The translations under genes were made by a program, and so were the position numbers. From NCBI GenBank assembly GCA_004195335.1, contig SDWK01000301.1:1-5045 (forward strand): 5,045 bases of DNA, given 5' to 3'. The notes below the pieces were generated by a model that saw nothing but the letters and a program-made list of their open reading frames with translations, ran no database searches and was not told where the DNA came from. How positions within the stretch are numbered: the stretch's first letter is position 1; the number at the start of each line of letters is the position of its first letter. Below, one piece after another: positions 1 through 5,045 of the stretch. This DNA is from Shewanella sp. Lineage in GTDB: Bacteria; Pseudomonadota; Gammaproteobacteria; Enterobacterales; Shewanellaceae.

Positions 1-144
1 CTGTTCAAGAATAATAATCTGAGCAATATGTGGATGGGTTACAGTATCCACCATAGATCCGGCATTTATGAAAACAGTTCCGCATTTGGTCGTATTGGGG
101 GTGGCAGTAACTACCAAACCCTTTACCTTCAATGGCATTTCTAA
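1..144 (+). CDS. PagL-like lipid A deacylase (acyloxyacyl hydrolase), C-terminal fragment
   Basis: Frame 1 is open from the window edge to a TAA at 142-144 and gives 47 residues; the rest of the gene lies to the left. The fragment has an HHRSG stretch (residues 17-21 of the fragment), a GGGSN turn (33-37) and a last strand that ends in WHF. PagL-family enzymes are eight-stranded outer-membrane beta-barrels that remove the 3-O-linked acyl chain of lipid A. Their active site has a His-x-Ser pair, and residues 18 and 20 here fit that pattern. The terminal Phe fits the C-terminal aromatic residue used for outer-membrane barrel assembly. The acidic member of the known triad is not evident: the residue near the expected place is Asn37, after a loop longer than I expect from PagL of Pseudomonas. 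Family assignment rests on the last strands only. Another small outer-membrane barrel is the main alternative. Confidence 0.7.
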   Translation: MFKNNNLSNMWMGYSIHHRSGIYENSSAFGRIGGGSNYQTLYLQWHF

Positions 145-209
145 CCCCAATGAATCACCCTGGCCCTCGACCAAATAAATGTTAACCTTGTTTGGTCCTA
201 GACCCTACG

Positions 210-237
210 GATAAGGAGCGATGATATGCTCCTTATC
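210..237 (+). terminator. Ten-base-pair hairpin downstream of the PagL-like gene
   Basis: GATAAGGAGC (210-219) pairs perfectly with GCTCCTTATC (228-237) across an 8-base loop. It sits 66 bases after the PagL-like stop codon, where a terminator is expected. The sequence after the stem (TAGAGGCTC) has no T-run, so it is not a standard intrinsic terminator. It may instead be a 3'-end stabilising hairpin or a Rho-assisted end. The stem also carries AAGGAG, seven bases before an ATG that opens only a four-codon frame; I treat that as chance. Confidence 0.45.
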
Positions 238-375
238 TAGAGGCTCTCCCTGCTCACATCAATTTACATTTCTCTCTATTTTCACTTAATCTTGCTTTTG
301 GCTGATATGCTCAGAGAAAACAAAAGATTACCTAATTCAGGATAAATATAGGCTCAAGCGGTATCACTTTGTCAC

Positions 376-405
376 TTGCATAAAAACTAAACATCTGCTT
401 ATATA
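376..405 (+). promoter_or_regulatory. Candidate sigma-70 promoter of the 91-residue gene
   Basis: TTGCAT (376-381) resembles a -35 box. TATATA (400-405) follows after 18 bases as a -10 box; the overlapping TTATAT gives 17. Transcription would begin near 412, leaving a leader of about 35 bases before the ATG at 447. The assignment is by consensus only. Confidence 0.5.
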
Positions 406-433
406 AGTTTGGGCTTATTTAATAGTGACAGTG

Positions 434-438
434 AGGAG
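434..438 (+). promoter_or_regulatory. Ribosome binding site that decides the start of the 91-residue gene
   Basis: AGGAG lies 8 bases before the ATG at 447. A GTG in the same frame at 438 overlaps this site and could not use it, so the ATG is the better start. Confidence 0.75.
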
Positions 439-446
439 TGTTTAAC

Positions 447-722
447 ATGCAGGCATCGACCCTGGGTTCTTCTTTCGCAGATTTTAATGATAGAAGAATC
501 ACTCAGCCCAACTTAGAGCAGCACTGGCACCGTCTTTCCACTGCGCAAAGATTCGCATTCTATACCCTTGCAAAACTGGGTTATCAACTATTGTTTGTCA
601 GACAATCACAGAATGAAAAGACGGCGGTAGCAAGGCAGGATGGCAAGTTAGTCACCATCGATGATGAGGGCGATATCGACTTCAGCCCTACCCTGGTGCT
701 ACGAGAGAACAGAGCCGCGTGA
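447..722 (+). CDS. Small conserved-looking protein of unknown function (91 aa)
   Basis: I do not recognise a named family. The product is small and soluble, with no signal peptide or membrane segment. A probable helix covers about residues 29-47 (LSTAQRFAFYTLAKLGYQL). After it come strand-like stretches: LLFVR, then a turn rich in polar residues, then TAVARQDGKLVTIDDEGDI and a last short strand TLVLR. This suggests a compact alpha-plus-beta fold of about 90 residues. The ATG at 447 is chosen because AGGAG is spaced correctly before it; starting at the GTG at 438 would add three residues. The gene has its own candidate promoter and ends 32 bases before a strong terminator, so it is probably a single-gene transcript. 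I recall similar short hypothetical proteins in Shewanella, but that is unchecked. That it is a real gene is likely; its role is open. Confidence 0.75.
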   Translation: MQASTLGSSFADFNDRRITQPNLEQHWHRLSTAQRFAFYTLAKLGYQLLFVRQSQNEKTAVARQDGKLVTIDDEGDIDFSPTLVLRENRAA

Positions 723-754
723 AACATATAGCCTGCTGATAGAAACAGATAATC

Positions 755-784
755 ACAAAAAAGGAGCCTCGGCTCCTTTTTTGT
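755..784. terminator. Bidirectional intrinsic terminator
   Basis: Arms at 755-768 and 771-784 are exact reverse complements, 14 bases each, around a 2-base centre. The GC core GGAGC / GCTCC closes a CTCG loop, and A6 and T6 tracts flank it, so either strand gives a stem followed by a U-run. It lies between two genes that face each other (the 91-residue gene and the TetR-type regulator) and can end transcription of both. Confidence 0.92.
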
Positions 785-804
785 TTCTTTGACTTTTTAT
801 CTCT

Positions 805-832
805 TTGACTGATGTCTTACACTCTATATAAA
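805..832 (+). promoter_or_regulatory. Promoter-like sequence aimed antisense into the regulator gene
   Basis: TTGACT (805-810) matches the -35 consensus at five of six positions. TATAAA (827-832) follows after 16 bases and matches the -10 consensus at five of six. Transcription on the + strand would start near 839 and run antisense through the 3' end of the TetR-type regulator. No sense gene lies downstream on this strand until lpxL. A T-rich region between two genes can yield such a match by chance. Confidence 0.4.
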
Positions 833-838
833 CAACAA

Positions 839-851
839 GCGGCTAAGCCGC
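839..851 (-). terminator. Hairpin over the stop codon of the TetR-type regulator
   Basis: Read on the minus strand, GCGGC and GCCGC pair around TTA and the T-rich stretch TTGTTGTTTATAT follows. This is the layout of a short intrinsic terminator. The TAG stop codon (845-843) lies partly in the loop and partly in the stem. The five-base-pair stem is short, and the stronger hairpin at 755-784 lies behind it as a second barrier. Confidence 0.45.
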
Positions 852-1322
852 CTCGGCTTCTGTTGTTTGAGCAAGCAAGGCTACCGCGCTTCTGCCCAAC
901 AGATCACTGACAAGCTTATCCCCTTCGACGCCCAGCTCTGACATTGCCGTTTCTCTGGTCAGACTGACCGCTCGAAATAGGGTGACTTGATTGCCGGAAT
1001 AACCGCACAAGCTAAAAAACAATCTCAATATCGCAGCATGGGTTGGTTGCGCTAATGCCACCATCCAAGACTGTTCCAACTGAGTTAAACCTGAGAAGTC
1101 TAGCTCACGAATGAATAACTGGGCTAGGTTAGGGTCTAACTGGGTCAGAAAATCGACTTTACGCGGAAAATGGTGGCTAATGCCTGTCCTGCTTATCCCT
1201 GTTGCATCGGATAGGGTTGTGTATGACATAGACTCATAGCCAAGAATAAGGATCTGATTTAGCGCCTCGTCAATAATTTGATTTATCGTTTGCTCGGTTT
1301 GAACTTTTGAGCGCTTAGCCAT
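843..1322 (-). CDS. LuxT/SwrT-like TetR-family transcriptional regulator (159 aa)
   Basis: The N-terminal part (about residues 8-60) is a TetR-type DNA-binding domain. The helix-turn-helix lies at about 34-53 (YTTLSDATGISRTGISHHFP), with the usual HFPRKVDF ending. The C-terminal ligand/dimer domain is short, so the protein is 159 residues where most TetR proteins have 190-210. Both the short length and the MAKRSK...YTTLS...GISRTGISHHFP...K.DF pattern match LuxT of Vibrio harveyi and SwrT of V. parahaemolyticus as I recall them; LuxT represses luxO, and SwrT affects swarming. The target here is unknown. The start is well supported by GGAGG (1334-1330), seven bases before the ATG. The gene lies 108 bases downstream of the HExxH gene on the same strand, and no clear terminator separates them, so readthrough from hldE is possible. 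A 12-base palindrome at 1383-1394 could be an operator. Confidence 0.85.
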   Translation of the reverse strand: MAKRSKVQTEQTINQIIDEALNQILILGYESMSYTTLSDATGISRTGISHHFPRKVDFLTQLDPNLAQLFIRELDFSGLTQLEQSWMVALAQPTHAAILRLFFSLCGYSGNQVTLFRAVSLTRETAMSELGVEGDKLVSDLLGRSAVALLAQTTEAEAA

Positions 1323-1382
1323 TGCGGATCCTCCGATCTTATCGTTTATGATGCCATAGATGCTATCAAAACAGATTAGAGA

Positions 1383-1394
1383 TTACTTCAGTAA
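1383..1394. promoter_or_regulatory. Small palindrome upstream of the regulator gene, possible operator
   Basis: TTACT (1383-1387) and AGTAA (1390-1394) are inverted around TC, 60 bases before the regulator's start codon. TetR-type dimers bind palindromes and often control their own genes. A perfect 8-base palindrome, GCATATGC, lies at 1401-1408 nearby. Neither is long enough to be convincing alone. Confidence 0.3.
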
Positions 1395-1430
1395 GCTGAT
1401 GCATATGCTGAGTTTCTACCCCTTGTTCAG

Positions 1431-2306
1431 CTAAGGTTCAGCTTGATAAGTCACTTGCTCGGTAAAAACGTCATTGCCTAGTAACATCTTGCGTTCTCGC
1501 AACCAAAACTCCGCCGCACGTTCGCCCAACAGCTTAATCAGAGTGGGCTCGAGATAACGCCCCAAATCAGCTTTTCGCCAAAACATATAGTTAGGTAGAG
1601 GCTGAAGCACTTGGGTACTAAAGGTTCGATGAAGCAGACTGGAAAATTCAATAAGACTCTTTGGGTCTTCTGCTGCGAGTCGAGGTAAGAAGTCACTCAT
1701 TAAATCACTGAATGTCTCGAATTCGATTAATTTCTGCAGCGAATAGCGGCTAAGTAACTGGGATAATACCGGCACAGTCCAATGCGACATGGTATCTATG
1801 CTTTGCATCACATCGATGTTTCTTCGATGGTATTGTTGCCAAACAAGTCCTAAGCTTTTTTTCTCTTTCGCCACTCGCCAGGCCAGATAACAATCTGCCA
1901 GCCATTCATGCATGTATGGCGTAAGTTCATCGATTAAGCCACTATCTTGTAGCACCTTGGCCTGCAAGTGACCCATTTCATGCCACAAGGTCATCTGAGG
2001 CTGGTTTTCAAGAGGTAAGGAGACAATAGCGCCGGACACATTGACAGAGAGTGAGCCGGGAATATTCTCGGGCGAGGTAAGAATCAATCCAGCGATATTC
2101 AGATCTTCCACCACCATGACTAAGGCGCCTCTTTGGCCCAGCATTTGATGAAATTCAGAAAAATCAGCAGGTAATTGTCGACGAACCGAGGAGGGTAACT
2201 CATGTAAACAAGATGGCAACGATGGCACTTCGCAAACTAAGGCCTGCTTTGAACCTATATCGGTCCAAAACAGGCTGGCACTCAGCGCAAGTGCCGACCA
2301 GATCAC
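1431..2306 (-). CDS. Putative HExxH zinc metallopeptidase, coupled to hldE (291 aa)
   Basis: Residues 109-113 are HEMGH, the zinc-binding and catalytic motif of metallopeptidases, set in the helix-like [12 protein letters not shown]. Residues 134-138 (EWLAD) fit the ExxxD third-ligand motif of gluzincins; the gap from the second His to this Glu is 21 residues, close to the 20 in thermolysin. The active-site set therefore looks complete. The first 14 residues are hydrophobic but lack a basic n-region, so export is possible but not clear; Cys25 and Cys33 could form a disulfide if it is exported. The remaining 150 residues are mostly helical in character and unfamiliar to me. The GTG start shares four bases (GTGA) with the hldE stop. 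An in-frame TAA lies two codons before the GTG, so no longer start exists. No independent ribosome binding site is evident, which implies translational coupling to hldE. The substrate is unknown, and the context suggests a link to envelope or LPS synthesis only by association. Confidence 0.7.
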   Translation of the reverse strand: MIWSALALSASLFWTDIGSKQALVCEVPSLPSCLHELPSSVRRQLPADFSEFHQMLGQRGALVMVVEDLNIAGLILTSPENIPGSLSVNVSGAIVSLPLENQPQMTLWHEMGHLQAKVLQDSGLIDELTPYMHEWLADCYLAWRVAKEKKSLGLVWQQYHRRNIDVMQSIDTMSHWTVPVLSQLLSRYSLQKLIEFETFSDLMSDFLPRLAAEDPKSLIEFSSLLHRTFSTQVLQPLPNYMFWRKADLGRYLEPTLIKLLGERAAEFWLRERKMLLGNDVFTEQVTYQAEP

Positions 2307-3733
2307 TGATTAGCCATGATATTTTCTATAATCGCGGTCGTAGATATGCCATCTTCGAAGCCTAACACTTTCACAGACCCACCGGCAGTAATCACCTCTT
2401 TGCCACCCGCGATATCCTCTATCTTATAATCTCCGCCTTTCACCAGCAGATCCGGCAATAGTCTGGAAATAATGCGTTGCGGGGTATCTTCGCTGAAGGG
2501 TACGACCCAATCTACGGAAGCTAAGCCCGCTAAAACGGCCATACGACGATCCGACTGATTAACCGGACGCCCTTCCCCTTTGAGACGTTTTACCGAATCG
2601 TCGTCATTAACGGCAACAATCAATCTATCGCCTAACTCTTTGGCTTGTTTGAGGTAACTCACATGCCCTGCATGTAATATATCGAAACAACCATTGGTCA
2701 TCACGACCCGCTCACCACGAAGCCGTGCTTCTTCAAGGGCATAAACCAGTTGGTCTTCGTTTACGGCACCAAAACCTGACTCGCCGTGATTAATCGACAG
2801 CGCTTTAATCAATTCAATTCTGCTTACTGTCGAGGTTCCCAGCTTAGCTACGACGATACCGGCTGCGGTGTTGGCAATAGCACAAGCCTGAGGTAGATCG
2901 CTACCCGCTGCCAATGAAGTCGCAAGCGCAGAAATCACGGTATCGCCAGCCCCCGTCACATCATAAACTTCACGTGCCACGGTAGGAATATGTAGCTCGG
3001 GAGAATCAACAGTAATAAGGGTCATCCCTTTTTCTGAACGAGTCACTAAGATAGCTTCGATATCGAATTCACAAAGCAGGGCTTGTGCCTTTTCAACCAA
3101 GTCGGCTTCTGAAGAAACACTACCGACAACCTCTTCAAATTCACTCATATTAGGCGTGATTAACGATGCTCCGCGGTAACGTGAATAATCACTCCCCTTA
3201 GGATCGACCAGCACCTTAACGCCTTTGGCTTTGGCTTTTCGAATAAATGCTTGAGGGTCGATTATCGCCCCTTTGGCATAATCAGACAGCACAACCACAG
3301 CCACATTATCAAGTTCAGATTCAGACTGTGCCAGCAAGGCCAAGCTTTCATTTTCAGGATAATCCTCCTCAAAATCCAGACGGATAAGTTGCTGGTTTCG
3401 AGACATGACCCTGAGTTTAGTGATAGTCGGTTTTCCCTCGACACAATGCCATTTAGGCTCTACGCCCAAGGCTTGAACACCTTTAGTGAGCGAGTCTGCC
3501 GCCTCGTCTTTGCCGACAATACCAGCCAGGCTAACCTGCCCACCTAAGGTTGCTACGTTGAGCGCGACGTTGGCCGCGCCACCGGGTCGGTCCTCAATCT
3601 GTGAGATCTTCACCACAGGCACCGGCGCTTCAGGTGAAATTCGGCCGGTAGGGCCAGTCCAGTAACGGTCTAACATTACATCGCCGACGACTAACACCTT
3701 GGCTTTTTCAAATGCGGGTAGAGAAACCTTCAT
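2303..3733 (-). CDS. hldE: Bifunctional heptose-7-phosphate kinase / heptose-1-phosphate adenylyltransferase HldE
   Basis: HldE carries out two cytoplasmic steps toward ADP-L-glycero-beta-D-manno-heptose, the donor for the LPS inner core: it phosphorylates D-glycero-D-manno-heptose 7-phosphate at O-1 and, after GmhB removes the 7-phosphate, adds AMP. The N-terminal part (about 1-318) is a ribokinase/PfkB-type kinase, with GGAAN at 51-55 and DVTGAGD at 258-264, whose Asp264 is the expected catalytic base. The C-terminal part (about 344-476) is a nucleotidyltransferase, with [12 protein letters not shown] at 346-357 containing the HxGH motif and ISTT at 463-466. Length (476) is nearly that of the E. 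coli enzyme (477), so both halves are intact. A weak ribosome binding site (AAGAG) lies four bases before the ATG. The stop overlaps the start of the HExxH gene, and lpxL is divergent. An older name is rfaE. Confidence 0.97.
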   Translation of the reverse strand: MKVSLPAFEKAKVLVVGDVMLDRYWTGPTGRISPEAPVPVVKISQIEDRPGGAANVALNVATLGGQVSLAGIVGKDEAADSLTKGVQALGVEPKWHCVEGKPTITKLRVMSRNQQLIRLDFEEDYPENESLALLAQSESELDNVAVVVLSDYAKGAIIDPQAFIRKAKAKGVKVLVDPKGSDYSRYRGASLITPNMSEFEEVVGSVSSEADLVEKAQALLCEFDIEAILVTRSEKGMTLITVDSPELHIPTVAREVYDVTGAGDTVISALATSLAAGSDLPQACAIANTAAGIVVAKLGTSTVSRIELIKALSINHGESGFGAVNEDQLVYALEEARLRGERVVMTNGCFDILHAGHVSYLKQAKELGDRLIVAVNDDDSVKRLKGEGRPVNQSDRRMAVLAGLASVDWVVPFSEDTPQRIISRLLPDLLVKGGDYKIEDIAGGKEVITAGGSVKVLGFEDGISTTAIIENIMANQ

Positions 3734-3891
3734 AACACTCTTGTCTTTTTAAAAATTAATGACCGATTGTACCTAATTTTGCCATTAACTAACAGGCGCG
3801 GATGGGAGTGATAATACCGGATAATTTTCCCACTTTTCGGTGTACATTTACGATAGAATACCCATTAATTTCCCATTTGTTCGAGTTTACC
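3734..3891. promoter_or_regulatory. Divergent control region between hldE and lpxL
   Basis: These 158 bases must carry the promoters of both genes. The hldE promoter candidate is listed separately. On the lpxL side, TAGAAT (3854-3859) could be a -10 box that would start RNA near 3866, about 26 bases before the GTG, but I find no good -35 partner. GATAAT occurs twice in tandem, at 3810-3815 and 3820-3825, ten bases apart. A longer open frame begins with ATG at 3802, inside this region; I take it as untranslated. Confidence 0.6.
3766..3795 (-). promoter_or_regulatory. Candidate promoter of hldE
   Basis: On the minus strand TACAAT (3771-3766) matches the -10 consensus at five of six positions. 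CTGTTA (3795-3790) is a weak -35 at 18 bases. RNA would start near 3759, about 26 bases before the hldE ATG, a normal leader length. The -10 is convincing; the -35 is poor, so an activator may assist. Confidence 0.45.
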
Positions 3892-4818
3892 GTGGTAGAG
3901 AAAGCCCAATTTTCAGCCCATTTATATCACCCCAAATACTGGCTTCTTTGGTTTGGTGTCGCTTTAATGCGCCTTACCCAACTCCTCCCGCTTCAGATAC
4001 AGATGAAGCTAGGCGCTATGATAGGCCGATTGGCGAAGACGCTTATGGGCAGCCGGGTCAATACGGCGAAGCGAAATTTAGAGCTTTGCTTTCCAAAGAT
4101 GACAGCCGAAGAGCAGCAGAGCTTACTGAAACGTAACTTCGAAGAGACGGGTAAGGCTATTTTCGACACCATCAATGCCTGGTGGTGGTCGGATGAAAAA
4201 GTTCAACGCCATATGACCATCAAGGGGCAGGAACATGTCGAACAGACTCTCAATGACGGTCACGGCGTGATTCTGTTTGCGGTTCACTGCCTGCCACTGG
4301 AAATGGGCGCCAGAATTTTTGGTCAGTTCCAACCCGGTGTCGGCGTCTACCGCCCTCACGACAATCCCGTGATGGAATACTTGCAAGTTAAGGGGCGTCT
4401 TCGTTCGAATAAAGCCTTAGTCCCCAAGCGTGATCTGCGAAAAATGGTCCGTTGTCTGCGTAGTCCCGATGTGATCTGGTATACCGCAGATCAGGATTTT
4501 GGCCGCTCAAGCGCCACCTTTATCCCCTTCTTCGCCATGCCTGAAGCCGCAACCATCACAGGTGCCACAACCCTAGCCCGTCTTGGAAAAGCCAAGGTGC
4601 TGCCTTTCAGCGTGGTACGTAATGACGATGATAAGGGCTACTCCATCGAGATACTCGCGCCACTGGACAACTTCCCCGGTGAAGATGAGATAGCCGATGC
4701 CAAGCGTGGCAACGGGATCATCGAACAGATAATTAATCGAAATCGCGCCCAGTATATGTGGCTACACCGCCGATTTAAGACTCGTCCTAATAAGGACGAC
4801 CCATCGGTGTATAAATAG
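3892..4818 (+). CDS. lpxL: Lipid A biosynthesis late acyltransferase, LpxL type
   Basis: LpxL transfers an acyl chain (laurate in E. coli) from acyl-ACP to Kdo2-lipid IVA at the cytoplasmic face of the inner membrane. The protein begins with a short amphipathic part and one hydrophobic segment (about residues 13-35, HPKYWLLWFGVALMRLTQLL). The catalytic HX4E motif is VHCLPLE, His132 and Glu137 when counted from the GTG at 3892, the same numbers as in E. coli LpxL. YRPHDNP (153-159) and MWLHRRFKTRP (289-299) are also family hallmarks. I chose GTG 3892 because it gives 308 residues against 306 in E. coli and aligns MVEKAQFSAHLYHPKYW with the known N-terminus. The upstream ATG at 3802 would add 30 residues with no family counterpart. 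Its ribosome binding site is weak (GAG, six bases away). LpxP, the cold-inducible paralogue with the same motifs, is the main alternative. Confidence 0.93.
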   Translation: MVEKAQFSAHLYHPKYWLLWFGVALMRLTQLLPLQIQMKLGAMIGRLAKTLMGSRVNTAKRNLELCFPKMTAEEQQSLLKRNFEETGKAIFDTINAWWWSDEKVQRHMTIKGQEHVEQTLNDGHGVILFAVHCLPLEMGARIFGQFQPGVGVYRPHDNPVMEYLQVKGRLRSNKALVPKRDLRKMVRCLRSPDVIWYTADQDFGRSSATFIPFFAMPEAATITGATTLARLGKAKVLPFSVVRNDDDKGYSIEILAPLDNFPGEDEIADAKRGNGIIEQIINRNRAQYMWLHRRFKTRPNKDDPSVYK

Positions 4819-4843
4819 TTGTATTAATAACGATTAGAGTATC

Positions 4844-4872
4844 AGCCCCGGAATTTATTTCGGGGCTTTTTT
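4844..4872 (+). terminator. Intrinsic terminator of lpxL
   Basis: AGCCCCGGAA (4844-4853) pairs with TTTCGGGGCT (4858-4867), with one G-T pair and a TTTA loop; a run of six T ends at 4872. It begins 26 bases after the lpxL stop, so lpxL appears to be transcribed alone. Confidence 0.93.
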
Positions 4873-5045
4873 ATAACCTTGTTGGTACAGGGAGGTGTGT
4901 TCGAAGGTTGCTCCTTCATTGCTCTCTATCGCTTCCAGCGAGGGAATGTGCAGATACTTCTGTGACACGACACGAGTATATCCCTATAGTCTCGGCCGTG
5001 ACATCCATGTCACGGACGGTCACAGCCGCATCTACACTTGGATAT
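4873..5045. repeat. Non-coding segment, probable dispersed repeat cut by the window edge
   Basis: No convincing gene lies here. Two + strand frames stay open to the window edge (from about 4895 and 4896), and one minus-strand frame is open for 42 codons from the edge. None has a family signature or a properly spaced ribosome binding site. The segment contains GAAGG/CCTTC (4903-4907, 4913-4917), several copies of GTGAC or its complement (4962, 4998, 5009, 5019) and a strong palindrome. The overall look, palindromic and open in several frames on both strands, resembles repeated intergenic elements I associate with Shewanella genomes. That resemblance is recall and not a search result. Confidence 0.4.
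4996..5015. repeat. Near-perfect palindrome with nine-base arms
   Basis: CCGTGACAT (4996-5004) and ATGTCACGG (5007-5015) are exact reverse complements around CC. No T-run follows on either strand, so it is not an intrinsic terminator. It could be the core of a repetitive palindromic element or a binding site for a dimeric protein. Confidence 0.85.

Larger units (their letters stand above)
145..446. other. Intergenic region without a convincing gene
   Basis: About 300 bases separate the PagL-like gene from the next start. The left part contains a 7-bp inverted repeat (GACCAAA at 169-175, TTTGGTC at 191-197, 15-base loop) and a 10-bp hairpin at 210-237. Open frames here are 11 codons or fewer and lack good ribosome binding sites. 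From about 260 the sequence turns AT-rich, and it ends with the promoter and ribosome binding site of the 91-residue gene. I see no RNA gene or riboswitch that I recognise. Confidence 0.7.

Noticed and set aside
150..212. Two 11-codon frames (ATG at 150 and at 178) in the left intergenic region
   Set aside because: Both lack a ribosome binding site and are too short to judge; no leader-peptide signature is present.
226..240. Four-codon frame with AAGGAG spaced seven bases upstream, inside the hairpin
   Set aside because: A peptide this short, without a regulated gene just downstream, is most simply chance; the AAGGAG is part of the stem.
1426..1443. TTCAGCT direct repeat at the end of the HExxH gene
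   Set aside because: Seven bases repeated once, partly in coding sequence, is within chance expectation.
3251..3547. 98-codon + strand open frame opposite hldE
   Set aside because: It lies wholly inside the hldE coding region on the other strand, and its translation has no family features; it is a shadow frame.
3840..4136. 98-codon + strand frame overlapping the start of lpxL
   Set aside because: It is out of frame with lpxL, whose motifs are unambiguous, and has no credible protein features.
4123..4386. 87-codon minus-strand frame inside lpxL
   Set aside because: It is fully antisense to the LpxL catalytic region and lacks a ribosome binding site or family signature.
4895..5045. Possible gene start on the + strand with GGGAGG nearby, open to the window edge
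   Set aside because: The GGAGG runs directly into the candidate GTG codons with no spacing. Two + strand frames are open at once and the translation resembles no protein family, so a repeat explains the region better.
4916..5045. 42-codon minus-strand frame entering from the right edge, possibly the 3' end of a gene
   Set aside because: The sequence has no recognisable domain, crosses the palindrome and ends without a terminator of its own. I cannot exclude it without the flanking sequence.

Overview
The window looks like a chromosomal segment of a marine gammaproteobacterium, most probably Shewanella. The support is the moderate GC content, HldE and LpxL proteins of the enteric/Vibrio type, a short LuxT/SwrT-like TetR regulator, and a palindrome-bearing non-coding segment at the right edge. 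The genus is an inference from protein character and recall, not from a database search. I see no phage gene, insertion sequence, CRISPR array, tRNA or rRNA.

Layout, left to right. Bases 1-144 are the 3' end of a gene on the + strand for an outer-membrane PagL-type lipid A deacylase (acyloxyacyl hydrolase). About 300 bases without a convincing gene follow; they hold a strong hairpin and, at the right end, a promoter and ribosome binding site for a 91-residue conserved-looking protein of unknown function (447-722, +). A 14-bp-arm inverted repeat (755-784) serves as a two-way terminator between this gene and the minus-strand gene facing it. The minus strand then carries, in transcription order, hldE (3733-2303), a putative HExxH zinc peptidase whose GTG start overlaps the hldE stop (2306-1431), and the LuxT-like regulator (1322-843). 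Divergent from hldE is lpxL (3892-4818, +; the start is corrected here to a GTG), which ends in a clear intrinsic terminator. The last 173 bases appear non-coding and contain a 9-bp-arm palindrome; they look like a dispersed repeat cut by the window edge.

Three of the six genes act on lipopolysaccharide: HldE makes the activated heptose precursor for the inner core, LpxL adds a secondary acyl chain to Kdo2-lipid A, and a PagL-type enzyme removes a 3-O acyl chain from lipid A at the outer membrane. hldE and lpxL share a 158-bp divergent control region. The HExxH protein is translationally coupled to hldE and is the least understood part of the locus. I find no clear evidence of a wholly new system. 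The points most worth following are the coupled peptidase, a promoter-like sequence aimed antisense into the regulator gene, and the terminal palindromic element.
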